Assembly: GCA_938009335.1 (NCBI GenBank)
Contig: CALLHT010000254.1
Span: 1-6,578, forward strand
Source of the DNA: an uncultured Rhizobiaceae group bacterium
Lineage (GTDB): Bacteria; Pseudomonadota; Alphaproteobacteria; Rhizobiales; Rhizobiaceae
DNA length: 6,578 nt
Reading direction: 5' to 3'
Shown here piece after piece: positions 1-5,789 of the stretch (position 1 is the first letter of the stretch; each line of letters begins with the position of its first letter). The translations under genes and the position numbers were made by a program. Under the pieces are notes generated by a model, which did not search any database, had not been told where the DNA came from, and was given only the letters and a program-made list of their open reading frames with translations.

Positions 1-398
1 AGAAGCCCGCGATCTTCTTTCCCCCAGCCTACCGCAATCTTCATGCCCACTGGATAAACGCCTGCGAGCATCATGCCGGTGATGAACCGCATTGAGACGG
101 AAGCAAAACCACCCGGCTCGAACACAAGAAGTGCAAAGCCAGAAAGCGCGGCGATTAGAGCACAGACAGCAAAAACGCGACGCGGATCGAAGCGATCCGA
201 CAATCCTGTCAGTGCTGAGATTAACGCACCAACCACAAATCCGGCAGCAACCGCACTGGAAAGGGCAGCTTGCGCAAGCGATGAGATCTCAAACTCGCGC
301 GACATATCAGGCAGAACCGCAGCAGAAATAAACCAAAGGCTTAAAGCGGAAACTTGAGCAAAAACAAGGAGGAGTATGGAACGCGATTTTTCAGTCAT
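1..398 (-). CDS. MFS transporter, N-terminal part (runs off window start)
   Basis: This is the first 132 codons of a major facilitator superfamily permease in the inner membrane. The reading frame stays open to the window edge, so the C-terminal two thirds or more are missing. It starts at ATG 398 (MTEKSRSILLLVFAQV). Hydrophobic segments lie at about residues 8-29, 44-63, 76-93 and 104-124, fitting the first four helices. Between helices 2 and 3 is the MFS motif A, seen as GLSDRFDPRR (65-74). The stretch RFITGMMLAGVYPVGMK (104-120) followed by a W..EDRG loop resembles alphaproteobacterial MFS proteins of unknown substrate. No good ribosome site precedes the ATG, and no in-frame alternative start was found just upstream. 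It is divergent from the HMG-CoA reductase gene across 97 bp, so shared control or a role in moving a related organic acid is possible, but that is only inference from position. Confidence 0.9.
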   Translation of the reverse strand, partial: MTEKSRSILLLVFAQVSALSLWFISAAVLPDMSREFEISSLAQAALSSAVAAGFVVGALISALTGLSDRFDPRRVFAVCALIAALSGFALLVFEPGGFASVSMRFITGMMLAGVYPVGMKIAVGWGKEDRGL

Positions 399-495
399 TG
401 TGTACGCAGACCATAAAGTCCCTTCCCTTGCAAGCTCTTCACACTAATATGAAGTTCAAACAATGACTTTACCCCACATCAGGTAGACTGAAGAA
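399..495. promoter_or_regulatory. Divergent intergenic region between MFS and HMG-CoA reductase genes
   Basis: These 97 bp separate two divergent start codons, so promoters for both genes should lie here or just inside the coding ends. I could not find a convincing -35/-10 pair. TTCACA (near 439) resembles a -35 box, but no good -10 follows at 16-18 bp. A spaced inverted repeat, AAAGTC (415-420) and GACTTT (465-470), is present and may be chance. The ribosome site for the reductase is weak (GAAGA at 490-494). Confidence 0.4.
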
Positions 496-1791
496 ATGTT
501 CAACGACCCTATCGAATACACTTCACGTATCGCAAATCTGCGGAAACATTCGCCAGAACAACGCAGACGTCTGGTCGAAAAAGCCGCAGGTATGGACCAA
601 GGCGCACTAAACGCATTGGCTGGCGAAAATACCCTGCCCGGCACCGTTGCCGACGGCATGATCGAGAATGTGATCGGAAAATTCGAATTACCGCTCGGGG
701 TCGCCACCAATTTCCAGATCAACGGGAAAGACACTTTGGTGCCCATGGCCGTCGAAGAACCATCCGTCGTTGCAGCAGCGTCGTTCATGGCTAAGATCGT
801 GCGGGAAAATGGTGGTTTTACGGCTACCAGCAGCGATCCGATCATGCGTGCTCAAGTTCAAATTCTTGGATTGAACGACCTAAGCGCTGCAACTGACTCC
901 ATCAAAAGCAATAAGAAAAAGATCATTGAGCTCGCAAACTCGAAAGATCGAGTTTTGCTTGAGTTAGGTGGCGGATGCCAAGACCTTGAAGTCCATGCCT
1001 TTCCTGAAACAGAAATCGGCCCCATGCTTGTGGTGCATTTACTCGTGGATGTACGCGACGCCATGGGTGCGAACACAGTCAACACGATGGCGGAAACCAT
1101 TTCACCGCTACTGGAAACAATCACGGGTGGAGAAGTTCGCTTACGTATTCTTTCAAACCTCGCGGATAAAAGAACCGTAGCGGCTACTCTTACTGTTTCA
1201 CCTGCTAGCCTGACGACCGATGATTATGATGGAGAGCGTGTGGCGCGTGGCATTGTCGAGGCATATGTATTTGCTTCGGTTGATCCTTATCGCGCCGCCA
1301 CGCATAACAAAGGTATTATGAACGGCATAGACCCAATTGTGCTTGCAACCGGCAATGACTGGCGCGCCATTGAAGCAGGCGCACACGCTTATGCTGCGCG
1401 GTCCGGGCGTTACACTTCGCTGACGCAATGGAACACCGATGACCGCGGCAACCTCTGCGGCCGGATCGAATTGCCCATGGCTGTTGGGCTTGTGGGTGGG
1501 GCAACCAAAACCCATCCTGCAGCACAAGCTGCTCTTGAATTGATGAACGTGCAGTCTGCGTCTGAACTTGGTGAAGTTATCGCTTCGGTAGGATTGGCAC
1601 AGAACATGGCAGCACTGCGTGCGCTATCAACTGAAGGCATTCAACGCGGACATATGGCGCTTCACGCGCGTAACATTGCGATTACGGCTGGCGCTGCGCC
1701 CGAAGAAGTTGACCGGATTGCTTCAGAACTTGTTTCGTCAGGCGAGATTACGACGGACAACGCGAGACGTTTATTAGACAGCAGGCGATAG
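496..1791 (+). CDS. mvaA: Hydroxymethylglutaryl-CoA reductase, class II (degradative type)
   Basis: This 431-residue cytosolic enzyme interconverts HMG-CoA and mevalonate plus CoA using NAD(P)H. It aligns almost end to end, with five extra N-terminal residues, with my recollection of the 428-residue Pseudomonas mevalonii enzyme. The catalytic set is intact: E88 (AVEEPS), K272 (THNKGIMNG), D288 (TGNDW) and H386 (QRGHMALH), matching E83, K267, D283 and H381. The dinucleotide-binding DAMGAN is at 188-193. D151 (SKD) matches the P. mevalonii D146 linked to NADH preference, so NAD(H) use is inferred. ENVIG (57-61) and GLVGGATKTHP are further family signatures. There are no membrane segments, unlike eukaryotic class I enzymes. 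ATG 496 has only a weak ribosome site but fits the family length. No HMG-CoA lyase, HMG-CoA synthase or mevalonate kinase gene lies in the window, so the direction of use (mevalonate breakdown or synthesis) is open. The gene ends 1 bp from the convergent aminotransferase gene. Confidence 0.96.
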   Translation: MFNDPIEYTSRIANLRKHSPEQRRRLVEKAAGMDQGALNALAGENTLPGTVADGMIENVIGKFELPLGVATNFQINGKDTLVPMAVEEPSVVAAASFMAKIVRENGGFTATSSDPIMRAQVQILGLNDLSAATDSIKSNKKKIIELANSKDRVLLELGGGCQDLEVHAFPETEIGPMLVVHLLVDVRDAMGANTVNTMAETISPLLETITGGEVRLRILSNLADKRTVAATLTVSPASLTTDDYDGERVARGIVEAYVFASVDPYRAATHNKGIMNGIDPIVLATGNDWRAIEAGAHAYAARSGRYTSLTQWNTDDRGNLCGRIELPMAVGLVGGATKTHPAAQAALELMNVQSASELGEVIASVGLAQNMAALRALSTEGIQRGHMALHARNIAITAGAAPEEVDRIASELVSSGEITTDNARRLLDSRR

Positions 1792-1792
1792 A

Positions 1793-2653
1793 TTAGGCCC
1801 CTGCCCACTCCATATAAAGGTCGCGCGCCAAGTTTGTTTTCGCGCCGATCTCGTATTCACGCTCTTCAAACTGCACACAGGGTGTTACTTTCGAATAATT
1901 TCCCGAGAGAAAAATCTCGTCCGCATTCCGGAAATCATCAAGCGTAAGTGAGGCTTCATGAACCGTTTCCCCGGCTGCTCGAAGCTGCGTCATTACGCGC
2001 GCCCGTGTGATCCCCGCCAAAAATGTGCCGTTTGGGATTGGCGTGAAGTATTCGCCGTCCTTTACCATCCAGATGTTGGAGGTCGCAGTTTCAGCGACAT
2101 TGCCCAATGCATCCGTTGAAATGACATTGGCGAACCCTTTATCGTTGGCTTCCTTCAACATGCGGGCATTGTTCGGATATAGGCATGCTGCCTTTGCATT
2201 TACCACCGCGGTAGAAAGCGTTGGGCGTGTAAATCTCGTGGTCGTCAATGTTGTACCGACAAAAGGTGGCATGGCCGCTTCTTCAAGACATAGGGCGAAA
2301 CGAGTGGATGTTGGCTCCGGATCAACCGTCATGGCACCGGACTCTGTCGACCAGCACATCGGGCGAATATAAAGCTCTGCTCCAGGCCCGAACTTTTTCA
2401 CGCCCTCTTGGGCAAGTTCGAGAATTTTGCCGGTCTCCATGGTAACATTCATGCCCATGGCCTGCGTCGAATGATTAACGCGCTCACAGTGTTTATCCAG
2501 GTCTGGCGTAACTTTGTTGAACGCACGAGCGCCATCGAAGACCATTGTACCAAGCCATGTGCCATGATCGGCAGACCCCATGATCGGCACATTGCCTTCA
2601 TGCCAATCTCCATCAAACCAGGTCCAAATTTTTCTGTTTGCTGGAAGAGGCAT
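1793..2653 (-). CDS. Class IV PLP aminotransferase, branched-chain amino acid type
   Basis: This is a 286-residue fold-type IV pyridoxal-phosphate aminotransferase, most like branched-chain aminotransferases that swap amino groups between Leu/Ile/Val and 2-oxoglutarate. The likely Schiff-base lysine is K154 (VNAKAACLYP). Y159 and E188 (GNVAETATSNIW) follow at the same +5 and +34 spacing as in E. coli IlvE. FDGARAF (39-45), R58 and LAGITRARV (212-220) are also family signatures. The C-terminal SGNYSKVTP replaces the usual GTAAEVTP of IlvE, as in a second group of alphaproteobacterial paralogues, so substrate range is uncertain and the symbol ilvE is withheld. The frame is open upstream to 2716, but ATG 2653 is chosen: it has a GGAG site 6 nt ahead, begins the conserved MPLPANRKIW, and excludes the inverted repeat at 2683-2714. 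It is downstream of the cyclase gene on the same strand and convergent with the reductase gene. Confidence 0.9.
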   Translation of the reverse strand: MPLPANRKIWTWFDGDWHEGNVPIMGSADHGTWLGTMVFDGARAFNKVTPDLDKHCERVNHSTQAMGMNVTMETGKILELAQEGVKKFGPGAELYIRPMCWSTESGAMTVDPEPTSTRFALCLEEAAMPPFVGTTLTTTRFTRPTLSTAVVNAKAACLYPNNARMLKEANDKGFANVISTDALGNVAETATSNIWMVKDGEYFTPIPNGTFLAGITRARVMTQLRAAGETVHEASLTLDDFRNADEIFLSGNYSKVTPCVQFEEREYEIGAKTNLARDLYMEWAGA

Positions 2654-2659
2654 GCGTTG

Positions 2660-2664
2660 CTCCG
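2660..2664 (-). promoter_or_regulatory. Ribosome binding site deciding the aminotransferase start
   Basis: On the minus strand CGGAG lies 6 nt before ATG 2653. The longer frame's start at 2716 has no comparable site, and its extra 21 residues do not look like family sequence. Confidence 0.7.
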
Positions 2665-2682
2665 AAAGTGATATTCCAAAAT

Positions 2683-2714
2683 GAAAGCACTCCATCTCAC
2701 AATGAAGTGCTCTC
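2683..2714 (-). terminator. Inverted repeat between cyclase and aminotransferase genes, possible weak terminator
   Basis: On the minus strand GAGAGCACT, a 14-nt loop and AGTGCTTTC can form a 9-bp stem with one G-U pair. The tail ATTTTGG has only four T residues in a row, so a rho-independent terminator would be weak. It lies 45 bp after the cyclase stop and 29 bp before the aminotransferase ATG. It could instead be an operator or an attenuator-like element for the aminotransferase gene. Confidence 0.4.
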
Positions 2715-2759
2715 AAAGATTAGCCGTTACATCTCTATGCTGCAAGCATCAGATGAGTG

Positions 2760-3584
2760 CTAAACCATTGCAAATATCCGAGCCGGACCGCCTGACCCGC
2801 CACGATGTTTAGGTGCACCAACCACAAGCGTTGCGCCACTTGCAGGCACCTTATCTAGATTGGCTAAATTTTCGATGCCCCAACGATTTTGCGGAAGCCA
2901 GGCATAATGCGTCTTGAAGTCGGCTGACGGGCCATGATCCAGAGACAACGTATCAACAGCCATACCGACAGCAGTCGTTTCTTCCAAAAGCATTTGCGTC
3001 GCCTCGATGTGGAAACCCGGGAAATGCATGGTCTTGCCATCATCACCAACATTGCGGAACTTGTCCGTGTTTACATGTTTGCTCCAACCAGAATGCATCG
3101 CAACACATGCATTGTCAGGGATTGGACCATGTTTGCCAATCCAGGCTTTCAAATCATCCGGTGTGACTTCAGCATCGGCATTTTCCGCTGCCTTTTCGTG
3201 AATGTGAACCACACATAGCGGCACCACTAGATTGCTCACTGGAATTTCGTCCACCGCCTGACCGTCAGCAGAGAAGTGAAGCGGTGCGTCCATATGCGTG
3301 CCGGTGTGTTCATTCAAATTCAGTTGAAATAGGTTAAACCCGCTATCTTTGAATTTGAATTTTTGCTCGATTTCCACGCCCGGGGTGCCGAAGTAGGTCG
3401 GAAATTTATCGTCATAAGTGTGCGTGAGATCTTCTACTTTACTGGCACCCGCTGCCAAACTTGGAGTGGCGGCAGTTGTTGAAGCTATAGCGCCTGCAGC
3501 AGCAAGAGCGGCGCCGCCTTTAAACAAGTCTCGACGGGAAAGCATTCTGTCTTTGACAGATTGAATTACACATAAATCACACAT
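2760..3584 (-). CDS. Tat-exported cyclase-family metal-dependent hydrolase
   Basis: This 274-residue protein belongs to the cyclase family (PF04199) that includes kynurenine formamidase and isatin hydrolase, metal enzymes that open amides or lactams. The metal-binding signature HTGTHMDAPLHF is at residues 93-104, and GMAVDTLSLDHGPS near the C-terminal third is also typical. The N-terminus carries a twin-arginine signal: SRRDLFK (16-22), an Ala/Gly-rich hydrophobic stretch (23-40), and a probable cleavage site after SLA (42-44). A folded, metal-loaded enzyme exported to the periplasm is therefore likely. Before the twin arginines is an unusually long leader with CDLC at 2-5. The frame is open to 3653, but ATG 3584 is chosen because AGAGAGG precedes it by 5 nt and the longer frame would cover the predicted promoter. 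The substrate is not determined. The gene is divergent from the isomerase-led gene set and upstream of the aminotransferase gene. Confidence 0.92.
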   Translation of the reverse strand: MCDLCVIQSVKDRMLSRRDLFKGGAALAAAGAIASTTAATPSLAAGASKVEDLTHTYDDKFPTYFGTPGVEIEQKFKFKDSGFNLFQLNLNEHTGTHMDAPLHFSADGQAVDEIPVSNLVVPLCVVHIHEKAAENADAEVTPDDLKAWIGKHGPIPDNACVAMHSGWSKHVNTDKFRNVGDDGKTMHFPGFHIEATQMLLEETTAVGMAVDTLSLDHGPSADFKTHYAWLPQNRWGIENLANLDKVPASGATLVVGAPKHRGGSGGPARIFAMV

Positions 3585-3589
3585 GGAAA

Positions 3590-3596
3590 CCTCTCT
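3590..3596 (-). promoter_or_regulatory. Ribosome binding site deciding the cyclase start
   Basis: AGAGAGG on the minus strand lies 5 nt before ATG 3584. It favours this start over the in-frame ATG at 3653, which would add 23 residues before the Tat leader. Confidence 0.75.
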
Positions 3597-3624
3597 TTGT
3601 TGTTGCGACCGGCCCCCAAACCCA

Positions 3625-3653
3625 ATTGAACGTCTATTATGATGCGAGGTCAA
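3625..3653 (-). promoter_or_regulatory. Candidate sigma-70 promoter for the cyclase gene
   Basis: On the minus strand a -35 box TTGACC (3648-3653) and a -10 box TTCAAT (3625-3630) are 17 bp apart. Transcription would begin near 3617, giving a leader of about 33 nt. The -10 box matches only 4 of 6 consensus bases. Confidence 0.45.
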
Positions 3654-3663
3654 GTCGCTCGCA
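3643..3663. promoter_or_regulatory. 21-bp dyad, candidate operator in the divergent control region
   Basis: TGCGAG, 9 bp, then CTCGCA form a perfect 6-bp-arm inverted repeat. It overlaps the -35 box proposed for the cyclase gene and lies about 23 bp upstream of the -35 box proposed for the opposite gene set. The size and spacing suit a dimeric repressor or activator. No regulator gene is present in the window. Confidence 0.4.
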
Positions 3664-3685
3664 CAAGCGTTACTTCACACAGGCT

Positions 3686-3715
3686 TTGACAAAGAACCAA
3701 TTGTTGCGCTGTATT
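3686..3715 (+). promoter_or_regulatory. Candidate sigma-70 promoter for the three-gene set
   Basis: A perfect consensus -35 TTGACA (3686-3691) is followed after 18 bp by TGTATT (3710-3715), which matches 4 of 6 bases of the -10 consensus. Transcription would start near 3722, about 28 nt before the TTG start at 3750. Confidence 0.5.
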
Positions 3716-3749
3716 AGGGTTCACGCTTTTTGATAACATTGGAACTCCC

Positions 3750-4376
3750 TTGGCAGATATTGAGTATTTCTATTCCACCCATTCCGCCTATGCCTACATT
3801 GGATCACAGCTTCTGTTCGATATCGCTGAGCGCCATAACGCCCAAATTGTTCATCGCCCCATCGATTTGAACCCTGTCGTTGACGCCACAAGTGGGGAAC
3901 CGTTCGGCTACCGCACGCAAGCGCATCGCGATTACTTTTTCGATCGCGAAATTGAACGCTGGGCAGAATATAGAAATGCTCCACTCATCAATCATCGTCC
4001 AACATGGCACGATGAACCGCTCGCTCTTCCCAATGGCTTTATGATTGCGGCTGCTCAGGCCGGGCTAGATGCAAACCGTCTCTCGCACGAAATTCTGAAA
4101 GCGCATTGGCTTGAGGATGCCAACCATGCGGATGCAAATACGTTATGCAAAATCGCAATCTCAATCGACATCGACCCTGAACCACTTTTGGAGCAGGCAC
4201 TCACCAAGGAAGTTCAATCGATTCATAAAGCGAACACCCAAGAGGCTATTGAACGCCATATCTTCGGCTCGCCCACCTATTTCGTAAACGGCGACATGTT
4301 CTACGGGCAGGATAGGTTGGAATTGGTAGACCGCGCCCTCACCCACCCTTTCTCTGGCACATGGCCCAAATCATAG
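3750..4376 (+). CDS. 2-hydroxychromene-2-carboxylate isomerase / DsbA-like thioredoxin-fold protein
   Basis: This 208-residue protein belongs to the HCCA isomerase/GST-kappa branch of the DsbA-like family, glutathione-dependent enzymes known from naphthalene catabolism. The N-terminal IEYFYSTHSAYAYIGS (4-19) places S12 where the P. putida enzyme has catalytic S11, in place of the CxxC of true DsbA. A helical insert follows (about 45-150). The cis-proline loop and partner strand are FGSPTYFVNGDMFYGQDRLE near the C-terminus. No signal peptide is seen, so it should be cytosolic. The start is TTG 3750: there is no in-frame ATG between the upstream TGA at 3687 and this point, the next Met is residue 97, and a weak GGA site lies 6 nt ahead. 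It is first of three closely spaced genes; the next ATG is 12 bp after its stop. Many homologues have unknown substrates, so HCCA itself is not implied. Confidence 0.88.
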   Translation: MADIEYFYSTHSAYAYIGSQLLFDIAERHNAQIVHRPIDLNPVVDATSGEPFGYRTQAHRDYFFDREIERWAEYRNAPLINHRPTWHDEPLALPNGFMIAAAQAGLDANRLSHEILKAHWLEDANHADANTLCKIAISIDIDPEPLLEQALTKEVQSIHKANTQEAIERHIFGSPTYFVNGDMFYGQDRLELVDRALTHPFSGTWPKS

Positions 4377-4388
4377 AAGGAAATTACA

Positions 4389-4784
4389 ATGGCGACACGA
4401 CCTTTGATCTCTGATCACGACGCGAGCCCTGAAGTTCTTGCAATCTTCGATGACATCCGGAAAACGCGCGGCACTGACTACATTAACAATTTCTGGCGCG
4501 GCCTTGCGCATGACCCTGTAGAGCTAAAGTCTGTATGGAATGACTTAAAACGGATTATGGGTCCCGGCAGTCTCGACCCGCTTACAAAAGAAATGATCTA
4601 CATCGCGGTATCTGTTGCAAACTCGTGCGAATATTGCGCGCACTCCCATACTGCTGCGGCCACTGCAAAGGGTATGACACCTGAGCAACACAACGAGTTG
4701 CTTGCAACGATTGCAATGGCTGCAAAAACGAATCACCTTGCAACAGCGCTACAAATTCCTGTAGATGAGTTATTCAAAGTTTGA
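4389..4784 (+). CDS. AhpD-like / carboxymuconolactone decarboxylase family protein
   Basis: This is a 131-residue, all-helical cytosolic protein of the CMD/AhpD-like fold. It carries the AhpD-type redox centre: C80 and C83 (SCEYCAHSH) with H87 as CxxCxxxH, and E68 twelve residues before the first Cys, the same spacing as the catalytic Glu in mycobacterial AhpD. This favours a peroxidase or thiol-reductase role over true carboxymuconolactone decarboxylation, whose enzymes usually lack the CxxC. A GAAGG ribosome site lies 8 nt before ATG 4389. It sits between the isomerase-like gene and the quinone oxidoreductase gene with 12 and 23 bp gaps, so co-transcription is very likely. No alkyl hydroperoxide reductase (ahpC) gene is adjacent, so its electron partner is unknown. 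Confidence 0.88.
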   Translation: MATRPLISDHDASPEVLAIFDDIRKTRGTDYINNFWRGLAHDPVELKSVWNDLKRIMGPGSLDPLTKEMIYIAVSVANSCEYCAHSHTAAATAKGMTPEQHNELLATIAMAAKTNHLATALQIPVDELFKV

Positions 4785-4793
4785 GGCAGACTT

Positions 4794-4800
4794 GGGAGGG
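4794..4800 (+). promoter_or_regulatory. Strong ribosome binding site deciding the quinone oxidoreductase start
   Basis: GGGAGGG lies 7 nt before TTG 4808. The other in-frame candidates fit worse: TTG 4781 is upstream of this site and overlaps the previous stop, TTG 4802 is too close, and ATG 4820 is 19 nt away. Confidence 0.75.
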
Positions 4801-4807
4801 TTTGAAC

Positions 4808-5785
4808 TTGGGTTACGCGATGGTCGTGAACGAGGCTGGCGGTGCAGGCTTGTTCAAAAAACAAGACACCAAAATGGGACGCCCCAGAAAAGGGCAATTG
4901 GTCGTAAAACACACCGCGATTGGTCTCAATTTTATTGATGTTTATCAACGTTCCGGGCTCTATCCGGCGCCAGGCGGTTATCCTGCAATACTAGGTTGCG
5001 AAGCTGCAGGCGAAGTCATCGGTATTGGTGCAGGCACTCAAGGCTTCAGGCTAGGTGACCGCGTTGCGTACACAATCCCCGGCGGCAATTATTGTAGCGA
5101 CCGGATCATTGCAGCAGACCGTGTCGTAAAAATACCAAAGGGCGTAAGCGATGCAGTCGCTGCTGGCGCAATGCTCAAAGGCCTTACGGCGCACTATCTC
5201 ATACATGACTGTTACAAGCCGAAGAAAGGCGACACGGTGCTGGTCCATGCTGCAGCCGGTGGTGTTGGACTGATTGTTGGCCAGTGGCTTGCTGCACTCG
5301 GCATAACATCCATTGGAACCGCTGGCGGGACAGCAAAGTGCAAGCTTGCAAAAGAAGCCGGCTACACGCACGTCATCGACTACAAAAAGGATGACTTCGT
5401 GGCTAAAATACAACGCCTCACCAAGAAGCAAGGGGTAGCGGCAGTGTATGATTCCGTTGGTAAGGACACCTACCCGGGCTCATTGGAAGTGCTGAGCGAC
5501 TTCGGAACGTTCGTGAGCTTCGGCCAGTCTTCGGGTCCCGCAACAGACTTCAAACTCGCTGATCTTTCAGCGCATGGTTCACTGTTTGCAATACGCCCAA
5601 CGCTCTTTCACTACATCGCAACATCAAAAGAGCTGACGCGACGTTCACGCCAACTCTTTAAAATGATTGGTGAGGGAAAGATCAAAATTCAGATCAATCA
5701 AACCTATCCATTGAAAGATGTAGCAAAAGCGCATCGTGATCTGGAAGGCCGTAAGACCACCGGTCAAACGATCCTGATCCCTTAG
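4808..5785 (+). CDS. NAD(P)H:quinone oxidoreductase, zinc-free medium-chain dehydrogenase
   Basis: With the TTG 4808 start this is a 325-residue cytosolic enzyme of the Qor/zeta-crystallin group, which passes electrons from NADPH to quinones or reduces reactive enones. The catalytic domain has AIGLNFIDVYQRSGLYP (37-53) and LGCEAAGEV (62-70). The Rossmann fold carries AAAGGVG (148-154), the AxxGxxG nucleotide motif. The C-terminal lobe ends with the usual KTTGQTILIP (316-325). The zinc ligands of alcohol dehydrogenases are absent. Length matches the family, supporting the start chosen by the GGGAGGG site. The frame stays open to TTG 4781, which would overlap the stop of the AhpD-like gene and add nine unconserved residues. 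It is the last gene of the three-gene set and ends 4 bp from the convergent TerB-like gene. The actual acceptor substrate cannot be read from sequence. Confidence 0.92.
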   Translation: MGYAMVVNEAGGAGLFKKQDTKMGRPRKGQLVVKHTAIGLNFIDVYQRSGLYPAPGGYPAILGCEAAGEVIGIGAGTQGFRLGDRVAYTIPGGNYCSDRIIAADRVVKIPKGVSDAVAAGAMLKGLTAHYLIHDCYKPKKGDTVLVHAAAGGVGLIVGQWLAALGITSIGTAGGTAKCKLAKEAGYTHVIDYKKDDFVAKIQRLTKKQGVAAVYDSVGKDTYPGSLEVLSDFGTFVSFGQSSGPATDFKLADLSAHGSLFAIRPTLFHYIATSKELTRRSRQLFKMIGEGKIKIQINQTYPLKDVAKAHRDLEGRKTTGQTILIP

Positions 5786-5789
5786 TCGT

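Noticed and set aside
73..357. Overlapping plus-strand reading frames (73-357 and 92-331) at the left end
   Set aside because: They lie antisense to a clear MFS transporter frame with hydrophobic helices and motif A. Their products are low-complexity and charged with no family likeness.
456..1640. Several minus-strand open frames inside the HMG-CoA reductase gene
   Set aside because: The plus-strand protein matches its family over the full length with every catalytic residue, so these are antisense shadows.
1817..1850. GCGCG/CGCGC stem near the reductase-aminotransferase junction as a terminator
   Set aside because: It has only a 5-bp alternating GC stem, a long loop and no following T-run; such sequences arise often in coding DNA of this composition.
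2654..2716. Longer N-terminus for the aminotransferase (start at 2716)
   Set aside because: It has no good ribosome site, overlaps the inverted repeat, and adds 21 residues unlike the family. ATG 2653 has GGAG at proper spacing.
3585..3653. Longer N-terminus for the cyclase (start at 3653)
   Set aside because: It would place 23 extra residues before a Tat signal and cover the candidate promoter and the AGAGAGG site.
3721..4010. Minus-strand frames (3721-3984 and 3804-4010) at the start of the isomerase-like gene
   Set aside because: They are antisense to a recognisable DsbA-like domain and have no supporting features.
5051..5431. 126-codon minus-strand frame inside the quinone oxidoreductase gene
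   Set aside because: It covers the conserved nucleotide-binding region of the real gene on the other strand, and its Cys-rich product looks like antisense translation.
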